Assembly (NCBI GenBank): GCA_016839905.1
Contig: JAEOTJ010000342.1
Location: 1-41,569, forward strand
Direction of reading: 5' to 3'
Length of the DNA stretch: 41,569 nucleotides
Source: Promethearchaeota archaeon
GTDB taxonomy: Archaea; Asgardarchaeota; Lokiarchaeia; Sigynarchaeales; SOKP01
Made by a program: the position numbers and the translations under genes. Under the pieces are notes generated by a model. That model saw only the letters and a program-made list of their open reading frames with translations, did not search any database and was not told the origin of the DNA. Below are positions 25,376-33,440 of the stretch, one piece after another. Position 1 is the first letter of the stretch; each line of letters begins with the position of its first letter.

Positions 25376-25434
25376 TTTTATTAAACAAAAATTTTTTCTT
25401 TTTTATTCTTTATTTTTAATTGTTAATTAGACTA
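25376..25434 (+). terminator. T-rich terminator region after AdoMet synthetase
   Basis: Several runs of five or more T lie within 60 bp of the stop codon on the sense strand. This fits intrinsic oligo-T termination in archaea. No stem-loop is needed or seen. Confidence 0.4.
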
Positions 25435-25472
25435 TTTTTTACAAAAAAAAATACTTGATATTTGTTATTTCA

Positions 25473-25784
25473 ATGAGCTTAGATAAATGGTTAAAACCCA
25501 CTAAAAAGGAAGAAGAGCTGGAGAAGCTAAAAGAAGATAAAAAGGAGAAGGGTGAAAAAAAGGAAAAGCAAATTAGGAAAAAACCTAAAGTTCCACCAGA
25601 TACATTAAAGAAGGATGATGCAACATTAATAACTCAAAAAGATAAGTTAAAAACTTATTCTAAATTCATTCTTACATGTTCTAAGAAATGTGGGTATCAA
25701 AAAATTAAAGTAAAGAAAAAGCTAACAGAACTTGATAAAATATGTCCGAGATGTAAAGGACAAATGAATGTTAAAAATGTTTAA
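25473..25784 (+). CDS. Small lysine-rich zinc-ribbon protein (conserved archaeal hypothetical)
   Basis: A 103-residue protein. I chose the ATG at 25473 (MSLDKWLKP); a TTG 18 bp earlier is also in frame. The first half is highly charged and helical (KKEEELEKLKEDKKEK). The C-terminal half has two cysteine pairs, LTCSKKCGYQ and ICPRCKG, likely one zinc site. I have a vague recollection of similar MSLDKWL proteins in other archaea, but no function. A basic, zinc-binding small protein suggests nucleic-acid or ribosome contact. Confidence 0.6.
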   Translation: MSLDKWLKPTKKEEELEKLKEDKKEKGEKKEKQIRKKPKVPPDTLKKDDATLITQKDKLKTYSKFILTCSKKCGYQKIKVKKKLTELDKICPRCKGQMNVKNV

Positions 25785-25792
25785 ATATAATT

Positions 25793-26035
25793 TTAAACTT
25801 TAATTTTAGAGTTTTCAGGTATTATTTCAGTGCTTTTTTCACTTTTCAATTTTTCTAAATCAAAAATTGATTCGCAGTTAGGACAAGTGTTTTTCTTTTT
25901 GGAATATTTTAAAATTAAATATATTAGAAAGCCAATTCCAGTAAATATAAGAAAGCACAGCACCTCATGATACATATGATCAAAGTTTTTTCTTCGTAAT
26001 ACCACTTTATGTTCACAGGTTTCACAATAAGTCAT
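25793..26035 (-). CDS. Small membrane zinc protein with LITAF-like layout
   Basis: About 80 residues starting MTYCETC. A CxxC pair (C4, C7) is followed by a hydrophobic segment (about 24-43, VLCFLIFTGIGFLIYLIL) and a second pair CPNC (C51-C54). This CxxC-hydrophobic-CPxC order is that of LITAF-domain proteins, which sit on the cytosolic face of membranes. However, the hydrophobic stretch here is long enough to span the bilayer, so two separate half-sites are also possible. The start is uncertain by a few codons. Convergent with the preceding gene. Confidence 0.5.
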   Translation of the reverse strand: MTYCETCEHKVVLRRKNFDHMYHEVLCFLIFTGIGFLIYLILKYSKKKNTCPNCESIFDLEKLKSEKSTEIIPENSKIKV

Positions 26036-26332
26036 AATTTTTACCGTTAAAACCAACTCTTCATTTCAAGAATTTTTTACTACTCCTAATTTTATATATA
26101 AAAAATTAATAAATATACTTAATTTTTGTTAAAAACACTCTAAGATTTTAAAAATCAAGATTTACAATAATAAAAGATATAGATAAATTTATTTTTAATT
26201 GGAATATAATAAAAATTGTAGCAATCATTTTGCATTTTCTTGAATAAAATTTTAAATCTTAAGTTGTATATTTAAGTAAAAACAAAGAATTTTTTTATAT
26301 TATAAAAAAAATGCCTAAATAAGGGAAATATA

Positions 26333-27379
26333 ATGTCAAATTGTTATCATTGTGGAGAGCAAATAATAGGAGATCCTTTCAAATGTAGTGAATGTAATCA
26401 GAGTTATTGTTCTTTACATAAAAACCCTGTTAATCATGATTGTAATATTGTAAAAGAATTAGCCAGTTCATCACCATATCAATCACGAGCTCCTGCTCAA
26501 CTAGCAGTACCAGATTCACGGGCACAAAGAGATATGGAATCTTATTTGCAGCAAACTACTTTAACGGGTTCTGGTATTAGGGGGACCACAGATGGTACTT
26601 TTAATTGGTATCATCAAGAAGTGTTAGTCCCTGAAAACGCTTTTGATCCTGACTCAGGAATAGAATTCAAGGGAATTTTTTTATCTCATAAATCAGAATT
26701 AATGCATTTATTAATTGGTGCTGTTTTAATTTATGCTTTAGGATTATTATCTTTCTATAGTCAAGTTATGCAATTTAATGAGAAATTACAAGGGATAACT
26801 GTTTATGAAAATGTTATATGGATGTTATTTTTATTAGCTGGAATATTCACGGCGGGTTTTTTATTTCATGAATTCGGTCACCGTCAAGTAGCAAGACATT
26901 ATGATTTGCAAACAAAATTTAGGCTTCTTACATTTGGAATGGTATTAACACTTTTTATTCTGGCTTGGGGATTGATATCTTTATTAACGGGAGTGATAAT
27001 GATACCCGCCCCTGCCTTACCAGGGGCCGTAGTGGTTTTAGGTTTAGATCAAATAGATAAAAGGACAGGTTGGTGTAAATCAGCAGGTCCATTAGTTAAT
27101 TTAATACTTGGAGCAATCCTTTTAATCATTTCATTTTTCATTCCTGTAGAATTATTTCCTTTGAATTATGCTTTAGTTGCTGGTGCCAGTTTAAATTTCA
27201 TGTTAGGATTATTTAACATGATTCCTATAGGGATATTGGATGGACAGAATATATTCAGGTGGAAAAAATCCATGTATTTTATTCTAGTCATCTCACTAGG
27301 GACGTTATTTGCAATATCATATATAACAATGAGTCTATATATAAACCAATTTACCATTTGGATTATAGAGAAAAGTTAA
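26333..27379 (+). CDS. AN1 zinc finger fused to site-2-type (M50) intramembrane protease, copy 1
   Basis: 348 residues. The N-terminal AN1 finger has ligands C4, C7, C18, C21, C26, H29, H35, C37. A linker of about 80 residues follows, then a polytopic membrane domain with HEFGH (179-183) in one helix, AGPLVN (251-256), and FNMIPIGILDG with Asp303 as third zinc ligand. All catalytic residues are present, so it should cleave membrane proteins within the bilayer. In eukaryotes AN1 proteins contact p97 and the proteasome, so a quality-control role is an attractive inference. It is the first of three AN1-membrane genes in a row. Confidence 0.88.
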   Translation: MSNCYHCGEQIIGDPFKCSECNQSYCSLHKNPVNHDCNIVKELASSSPYQSRAPAQLAVPDSRAQRDMESYLQQTTLTGSGIRGTTDGTFNWYHQEVLVPENAFDPDSGIEFKGIFLSHKSELMHLLIGAVLIYALGLLSFYSQVMQFNEKLQGITVYENVIWMLFLLAGIFTAGFLFHEFGHRQVARHYDLQTKFRLLTFGMVLTLFILAWGLISLLTGVIMIPAPALPGAVVVLGLDQIDKRTGWCKSAGPLVNLILGAILLIISFFIPVELFPLNYALVAGASLNFMLGLFNMIPIGILDGQNIFRWKKSMYFILVISLGTLFAISYITMSLYINQFTIWIIEKS

Positions 27380-27791
27380 AACAACACTTAGCCTTATTAT
27401 AAAATAATTTCTTATTTTCTTTTTTATATTTGAAGAGTGAAATAGAAGTATTAATTAATTCATTTCTACAATCAATAATGAAATAAGTATGAAAAACAAG
27501 ATTTAATTAATGATTAAAATTTTTAATTTCTTTTATTTATATTTACAATCATTATTATTAATTTTACAGTAATATAATAAAATTAGGTTTTTAGATTAAG
27601 TAGGTAAAATAAAGGGGATAAAAGTTTTTAATAGAAATTAAAAATTTAAGAATAATAAAAAAAATTGAATAAGATTAATAAACAAACAGATCAATATAAA
27701 ATATAATAAATATAGGTTAATTTTAAAATATAAAATATATAATAAATTTAAAAGGTTGATTTAATAGTTAGCCCAAAATGAGGTAAATATA
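27380..27791. other. 412-bp AT-rich intergenic region
   Basis: Between the two AN1-M50 paralogues. I see only A/T-rich sequence with no coding frame or RNA fold. It is long for this genome and probably holds a separate promoter for copy 2 (T/A-rich tract around 27720-27745). Confidence 0.4.
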
Positions 27792-28838
27792 ATGCCATTA
27801 TGTTATCACTGTGGTGATGAAATTAAAGGAAAAGGGAATGTATGTGATAAATGCAACCAAACATACTGCGATACACATAAGGAACCAGAGGTTCATGAAT
27901 GTGAACTTGTATCTGGAACAACTGAGGTGTCTAAGTATCAACAGATAAATCCTATATTATTATCAGAGCAATTAGAAAAAGATGGAATAGATACTTCTTT
28001 CATACAAGGCCCCCCAGCGGGTACTTTTTCTTGGTTAGAGAAGGAAAATATGGTTCCAGAAAATGCATTCGATATGAGTTCTGGATATGAATTTAAAGGG
28101 ATCTTTTTAGTTAATAAACCAACACGCATACATCTATTAATAGGCACTGCTTTAATATTTTTTATTGGATTGCTTCAATTTATTCATATAGATTTTCTAA
28201 CAGGATTAGCTGATGAAAATTTAGCATTAGCATATGGAATATTCATCTTAGCAGCGCTTTTTGCAATGGTTTGGTTATTTCATGAATTAGCCCACTTAAT
28301 AGTAGCAAAACATTATGGATTGACAGTAAAATTTAGACTTCTTACACTTGGAGTAGTTGGATTGGTACTTCTATTAATATTGGGCATATTACCCCTTGTA
28401 AATATACCAACTGTGCCCGCACCCATACTTCCTGGAGTAGTTGTAATTTTAGGCTTAGAAGAATCAGAAAAACGAGATAATAGGGCAGGTCTATGTAAGG
28501 TAGCGGGTCCAATAGTAAACCTAGCTTTTGGTGCAATCTTGCTGATAATATCATTTTTACTTCCAATGGATAATGGAATGTGGCGATTCAACATTTATTT
28601 AGGTATACTAGCGACTATGAGCCTCCTATTAGGATTATTTAACATGATTCCTATTGGAGTTTTTGATGGAAAAACTATATTAGATTGGAATAAAAAGATT
28701 TATTTAGGTTTAATAATAGCGTTTGCAGCACTGATAACTTTATTCTACCTAAACTATTTCGTAGTTGGTTTTTCAATGTACTATCCTGAAGATACCATAG
28801 ACTTAATTAAATTTGAATTAAAGCCTGTAAGTACTTAG
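27792..28838 (+). CDS. AN1 zinc finger fused to site-2-type (M50) intramembrane protease, copy 2
   Basis: A 348-residue paralogue of copy 1 with the same length and finger spacing (C4, C7, C18, C21, C26, H29, H35, C37). The protease motifs are HELAH (164-168), AGPIVN, and FNMIPIGVFDG with the zinc-ligand Asp in FDG (291-293). The Leu-to-Phe change in LDG is conservative. The linker shares the short motif VPENAFD...G.EFKGIFL with copy 1, which suggests a shared function for the region just before the membrane. Probably a tandem duplication that has since diverged. Confidence 0.88.
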   Translation: MPLCYHCGDEIKGKGNVCDKCNQTYCDTHKEPEVHECELVSGTTEVSKYQQINPILLSEQLEKDGIDTSFIQGPPAGTFSWLEKENMVPENAFDMSSGYEFKGIFLVNKPTRIHLLIGTALIFFIGLLQFIHIDFLTGLADENLALAYGIFILAALFAMVWLFHELAHLIVAKHYGLTVKFRLLTLGVVGLVLLLILGILPLVNIPTVPAPILPGVVVILGLEESEKRDNRAGLCKVAGPIVNLAFGAILLIISFLLPMDNGMWRFNIYLGILATMSLLLGLFNMIPIGVFDGKTILDWNKKIYLGLIIAFAALITLFYLNYFVVGFSMYYPEDTIDLIKFELKPVST

Positions 28839-29037
28839 TTAAAAAATTTTTATTTTTTATTTTTCTTTGAACTATTATTAGAATTATTTAAGAACTGAAC
28901 ATAAAGTACTGAAATAAAATGCTAAACTAAAAATATTAGTAAATATAATATTTTAAATAATTATACTTTTGAATAAGTATTCTTGAGAAATATTTTAATA
29001 ATAATTGATAACCTAAATATCGCTATCGTGAAATATC

Positions 29038-29997
29038 GTGCCACATTGTGAATTTTGTGGAACTTTAATAGATTATTTACCATTCAAATGCAAATATTGT
29101 GGTGGGATATATTGCAAAAAGCATAGACTTCCTGAGAATCACGAATGCACTTTTGAATTAAAACATACATCAGTTATTCCTAAAAGTGATTATTCAACAG
29201 AGCAAAGTTCACACTCTAAAATAAAAATAAGTACAGGACCAAAAAGACTATCTCGCCCCGCGTCTGATTTTAAAAATCCTAAGGACCTTGATAAATATTT
29301 AAAAAAGGAAAGGAAAGTAAGAGAAAAGGCAAGAATACCCGCCAATATAAGTTATTCTGGAGGAACATATAGAATGGCTGGAGGAGACACTTCGGGAACT
29401 GCTTTTCTAATCGTATCAATTATCACTATGTCAATTGTAGCATTATTTCTACCAATTTATTTGTGTTTAAGTCTATTTGGGCTTTCAAATTATTATATTT
29501 GGACATTTTTTTCTTCACTCTTTATTAGCTATACAGAGGATTTATTTGGATTATTTTTTCTTATATTTTTAATTATAATGGTTTCAAGTATTACTAGAAA
29601 CATTGAATTACAATTTGGAACAAGATTCTATATTAAGTTATTCTTTATTTGTACGATAGCCTCATTATTATTATATCTTTTAATTTGTATTCTTTTATTT
29701 CCAATTTTTCCAAATGCTTTTTATTATATACCTATAGGTTTTGCTATAGGAGGTATTTATGGTTTAATTGGATTTGTAATATATTTTAACCCAAAAAGAG
29801 AAATGATACTTATATTTTTCTTTATTCCTATAAAAATGAAGGCTAGATCTCTTTTATTATTTATGATATTGCCTTATTTATTATTGGGGATATTATTAGG
29901 AATTTTAATTTCACCTCATTATTTTGCTGTTTATCTTCCAATGATGGGAGGTGTAATGGCTTCCTATATAATATTTAAAGTAAAATTTAAAAATTAA
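29038..29997 (+). CDS. AN1 zinc finger fused to rhomboid-fold membrane protein lacking catalytic residues
   Basis: 319 residues, GTG start. The AN1 finger has exactly the same ligand spacing as its two neighbours. About 85 polar residues follow, then six hydrophobic segments. The rhomboid pattern is visible: a WTFFSSLF loop-1 segment, IELQFGTRFYIKLFF after TM2, and GFAIGGIYGLIG where active rhomboids have GASGAIFGLLG. The Ser position is Ile237, and the TM6 His position is Met302 (MMGG for HLGG). It therefore looks like a derlin- or iRhom-type pseudoprotease that could bind or move membrane substrates. Confidence 0.72.
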   Translation: MPHCEFCGTLIDYLPFKCKYCGGIYCKKHRLPENHECTFELKHTSVIPKSDYSTEQSSHSKIKISTGPKRLSRPASDFKNPKDLDKYLKKERKVREKARIPANISYSGGTYRMAGGDTSGTAFLIVSIITMSIVALFLPIYLCLSLFGLSNYYIWTFFSSLFISYTEDLFGLFFLIFLIIMVSSITRNIELQFGTRFYIKLFFICTIASLLLYLLICILLFPIFPNAFYYIPIGFAIGGIYGLIGFVIYFNPKREMILIFFFIPIKMKARSLLLFMILPYLLLGILLGILISPHYFAVYLPMMGGVMASYIIFKVKFKN

Positions 29998-30080
29998 AAG
30001 GTTATATAACCAAAAAAAATATCAAATAAAATTCACTTAATTTTATATCTTTTTAATAGATAATATAGAAATTCTTAATT

Positions 30081-30767
30081 ATGCCTGAAAAAGAAAAAAT
30101 AGGTCGAATTATTGAACTCAACGAAGATCTTATTTGCAATAACGATAGATTAGCGGAACAAAACAGCTTAACATTAAAAAAATATAATATCAAATCTTTT
30201 GATGTAGTAGGAGCAATTGGGGCTGGTAAAACAGCTATATTAGAAAAAATCGTTCAGAAAATAAAAAAGAGAATCCCCGTTTTAGTCATTAATGGTGATG
30301 TAGTATCTAGAATAGATGCAGATCGTATTGAAAAACATGGTGTAAAAACTATACAAATAAATACGGGACGTGAATGTGCATTAAATTCTTATCATATATC
30401 TCAAGTTTTAAAAAATAGAGATTTAGAAAAATATTCTGATGGTATTTTATTTATAGAAAATGTAGGAAACCTAATCTGTCCTTCTGACTTCATCTTAGGA
30501 GCAGATAAAAGAATTATGGTAGTCTCTATATCGGAAGGAGAACACGTAATAATTAAACATCCACTTTTACTAAAAGCATGTGATTTCCTCCTAATAAATA
30601 AAATTGACCTCTTAGATGTTTTAGATGTTGATATAGAAAGAATGGTAAATGATGCTAAAGAAATTAATCCGAATTTAAGGATATTTACAATTAGTACAGA
30701 AACAGGAGAAAACATATCAAAATTGGTAGATGCTCTTGAAATCAGATTAAAATCAATTAAGAATTAA
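30081..30767 (+). CDS. hypB: HypB-like hydrogenase nickel-incorporation GTPase
   Basis: A SIMIBI-class GTPase delivering nickel to [NiFe]-hydrogenase. The 228-residue protein has the P-loop GAIGAGKT (44-51), the NGDVVSRIDADRI segment, FIENVGNL, and the LLINKIDL guanine motif. The nickel/zinc site of HypB normally reads CH. Here it is INTGRECALNSYH, with C99 but Ala in place of the adjacent His (a His lies six residues later). No hypA or other hyp gene is nearby, so either the metal site is altered or the GTPase serves another client. Confidence 0.85.
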   Translation: MPEKEKIGRIIELNEDLICNNDRLAEQNSLTLKKYNIKSFDVVGAIGAGKTAILEKIVQKIKKRIPVLVINGDVVSRIDADRIEKHGVKTIQINTGRECALNSYHISQVLKNRDLEKYSDGILFIENVGNLICPSDFILGADKRIMVVSISEGEHVIIKHPLLLKACDFLLINKIDLLDVLDVDIERMVNDAKEINPNLRIFTISTETGENISKLVDALEIRLKSIKN

Positions 30768-30823
30768 AAGAAATGAAAATTATAATATATTAAAAATAAT
30801 TAAAAAAAAAGGCATGATTAGTC

Positions 30824-31249
30824 GTGTATCGCCAATATAATACGGAATTAGGATTTTTAATTGATAAAATAATTAAAGTATATCTTGATGATGATAAATT
30901 TTTTGTAGGACAGCTTAAGGGAGTATCAGAAGATTCAAACTTGATACTTGTTAATGCGAAGAATGAAAAAAGTAAATTATTTCCAAAAATCCTTATAAAG
31001 AGTAATTTTTATAATTATGTCACTGAAGAGGAAGACCCATTCCCCATGAAGAGTTTAGCTGATCGAATAGCCACTATTTTTTCAAAAGGACATGTTGATT
31101 ATAAAGAAGATCAAAATATAATTTCAATATTAAGTGGAAAAATTGTTGTAGATGAAGATGGTGTAAGAGGAAGTGGCCCTTCAGCTGATCGTGTTAAAAA
31201 AATTTACCAACAATTTGTAATGGATATTGAAAATCCCCCAAAAGAATAA
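30824..31249 (+). CDS. Lsm/Sm-like RNA-binding protein with C-terminal extension
   Basis: 141 residues, GTG start. The N-terminal 65 residues fit the Sm fold (IDKIIKVYLDDDKFFVGQLK, then GVSEDSNLILVNA). The remaining 75 residues form a second domain ending with DGVRGSGPSADRVKKIYQQF, reminiscent of archaeal SmAP3-type proteins. It probably forms rings that bind U-rich RNA. It follows hypB by 56 bp and converges on the eight-gene minus-strand cluster. Confidence 0.75.
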   Translation: MYRQYNTELGFLIDKIIKVYLDDDKFFVGQLKGVSEDSNLILVNAKNEKSKLFPKILIKSNFYNYVTEEEDPFPMKSLADRIATIFSKGHVDYKEDQNIISILSGKIVVDEDGVRGSGPSADRVKKIYQQFVMDIENPPKE

Positions 31250-31266
31250 AGATTTTTTTATTCTAA

Positions 31267-31788
31267 TTAAGAACTAGTGTCCTTTTCTTCAAAAACCTCA
31301 AGCAAATTTTTTATTTGTAGATTTTGAATAATATTTTTTAGAATTGCTTTTCCTAATGGTGTTATTTTAATGATATCTAAGGTTTCAATCCTTATTTTTC
31401 TTAAATAATCATTTTCAATTAGAAATTCCACATCAGAATCCCATACTTCAGCAAACATTTCTTTTAAATCTTCTAACTTTATATTTTCTTCAACCTCTTT
31501 ACTTAAAGCTAAAATTAATGCCAATGTCCCATATTGGCTTGGTGTAATATCATCATCCTTACCTTCTGATGTAAGAACATAATATTTTTGATCTAAAAAA
31601 ATTGTAGAAATTAATTCAAAACCCACATTTTTTAAATTTGTATAAATATCGTTTATAATTTGGCTAAAATCTAAGTTAGTAGGGCATAAATTTTTCAGAT
31701 CTTCTTCTCGAATAATTTTTTGTTGATTAGTTAGAATAATTTTTGTAATATTTCTTACAGTTTCTTGATATGCATTATTAGCTTCCAT
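31267..31788 (-). CDS. Eight-gene cluster, gene 8: small tandem winged-helix candidate (kite/MAGE-like)
   Basis: 173 residues, no membrane segment. Two winged-helix-like halves can be drawn. The segment VGFELISTIFLDQKYYVLTS, followed by ITPSQYGTLALILAL and LEDLKEMFAEV...EFLIENDYLRKI, resembles the order in ScpB/MukE/Nse3 kite proteins (strand pair, then a hydrophobic helix, then a helix-turn-helix ending in an I/L-R wing). This is pattern resemblance only. It is the last gene of the cluster, 24 bp after the SMC-like coiled-coil gene, which is where kite partners are often encoded. Confidence 0.4.
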   Translation of the reverse strand: MEANNAYQETVRNITKIILTNQQKIIREEDLKNLCPTNLDFSQIINDIYTNLKNVGFELISTIFLDQKYYVLTSEGKDDDITPSQYGTLALILALSKEVEENIKLEDLKEMFAEVWDSDVEFLIENDYLRKIRIETLDIIKITPLGKAILKNIIQNLQIKNLLEVFEEKDTSS

Positions 31789-31812
31789 CTTATTATCAAC
31801 TCTTGTTCTTTT

Positions 31813-33270
31813 TTAAGATAATTCTCCAAGATTAATAATTTTTATATTTTCAATTGGTTTTTTCATTTCTAGATTAGAAATTATAAATATTAGGGTAAAT
31901 TCCTTCAAGTCTTCCTCATTCTCAAATACAGTAATACTCTTACGAATTGTTCTGAAAATAGAACCCCTTTTATTATATTGAGGTGGTAATAATAAATTTG
32001 AAAAAATTATTTTTTTAGATTTTAGAAGAATATTTATAGATAAATATAATGTGATGATGAAGAATATTTTTTCAGGAGTAGTTAATTGGTCAAAATTAAC
32101 TTCTTCTTTATTAGAACGAAAAAATTGAATGGTAATACTAAAAGATTTATAATCTTCATCGATAACCATATTAAAATTGCTTTTTAAATTGATTTCTTTT
32201 AAAAATTTGTTATTTATTCTTTCCAAATGTTTCTTTAGTATTTCTAATTTTCTAAAACATTCAATACACTCAGATATTTCTTCCATTTTATGAGAAATCA
32301 TATAGTTTTGTTGTTTATTTGTTAAAGTCGTATTTAATTCTTGAAATTCATCAATTAATTTTGATAAGTCTGTAGGGTTTGTTATATTAATGATTTTAAA
32401 GGAATCGCTAATTTGTATTATTTCTCTTTCAATATCTTGTAGTTCATCTTTTATTTCTTGAGAATTTCTGATTATCTCCAAGGATTTAAAATTTATTTCA
32501 GTAATATTTGAATCTTTATCTTCTTTAATTGAATTTTTTAATTCTTCTTGAAGGCTTTTTAAACGAATTTCATCATTTTTTATTATTTTTTTAATTTTTT
32601 GGTAATCAATATCTAATTTTTTGTATTTTGGATTAATCTCATTTAATTTTAATTTAACCTTAATTAATTTCGTTTTAATTTCGTTTATTTCATATTGAGA
32701 TTCTTTAGCCTTCTTTTGAAGAAGTTTTATTCTTTCGGCATTAGATAATCCTTTATTATCAACAAAGTCTAAAGAAAAATCATCTTTTTTCCGCTTTGTA
32801 GGATCCCCCATTTCACGCGTTATCTTATTGATTTCAGAGAAATTGTCTTTTTTTTCTTTATTTAAATTTTGAATCTTTTGATTATGGTCCTTTATTGTGT
32901 GGTTTATTTGATTTATTTGGTTTTTTATTTTAAAATAATCTTCTTCGAAATATTTTAACTGAGATTTATTACTATTTAAAGAATCTTTTAATTTTTTAAT
33001 CAAATCTGTTTTTGCTGCAATACTACTTGATTTTTGCTTGATTTTTGAGAGCTCTAATTCTTTATAGAGGGATTCCTTCCTAATTATTAAAGAATTATAA
33101 TTTAAGATGGATATATAACTCTGTATAAGTTTTATGTAGTTTTTTAAAAGATCGATATTTGATTTTGAAATCCTTCTATACTCTTCTATATATTCAACCA
33201 ATTTAAGAGCTTGATCGATATTAGTGTAGTTATCATTTAAACTCTCAATAACATTAATTAAATCTTGCAA
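31813..33270 (-). CDS. Eight-gene cluster, gene 7: coiled-coil protein with decayed SMC/Rad50-like C-lobe
   Basis: At least 485 residues, mostly coiled coil (about 60-320), lysine/glutamate/isoleucine-rich. The final 90 residues look like an ABC-ATPase C-lobe with its key residues lost. LTTPEK (396-401) stands where LSGGEK is expected. KKIIFSN stands for the Walker B hhhhDE. FIISN stands where the switch His region lies. No Walker A is seen. The ATP role may therefore be taken by the AAA protein encoded two genes upstream. The start is doubtful. TTG 33270 is the only standard start, yet the frame stays open and protein-like for 59 more codons to 33447 (for example KPYNITLGRNKIEIKDRF). Confidence 0.55.
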   Translation of the reverse strand: MQDLINVIESLNDNYTNIDQALKLVEYIEEYRRISKSNIDLLKNYIKLIQSYISILNYNSLIIRKESLYKELELSKIKQKSSSIAAKTDLIKKLKDSLNSNKSQLKYFEEDYFKIKNQINQINHTIKDHNQKIQNLNKEKKDNFSEINKITREMGDPTKRKKDDFSLDFVDNKGLSNAERIKLLQKKAKESQYEINEIKTKLIKVKLKLNEINPKYKKLDIDYQKIKKIIKNDEIRLKSLQEELKNSIKEDKDSNITEINFKSLEIIRNSQEIKDELQDIEREIIQISDSFKIINITNPTDLSKLIDEFQELNTTLTNKQQNYMISHKMEEISECIECFRKLEILKKHLERINNKFLKEINLKSNFNMVIDEDYKSFSITIQFFRSNKEEVNFDQLTTPEKIFFIITLYLSINILLKSKKIIFSNLLLPPQYNKRGSIFRTIRKSITVFENEEDLKEFTLIFIISNLEMKKPIENIKIINLGELS

Positions 33271-33440
33271 ATATATAATATTGAAATTCTCTAAGACTTC
33301 AAAAAAGATAGCATCATCAATATCGCTAATTGCTTCTTTTTTGAATTTACCTAATAAAAGATTAAACCTATCCTTTATTTCAATTTTATTTCTTCCTAAT
33401 GTAATATTATATGGTTTGTCGATTATTTTAAAAACACTTT

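Noticed and set aside
27380..27791. CRISPR or other repeat array in the AT-rich gap between the AN1-M50 genes
   Set aside because: No regularly spaced repeat is present. The apparent repeats are A/T-rich low complexity.
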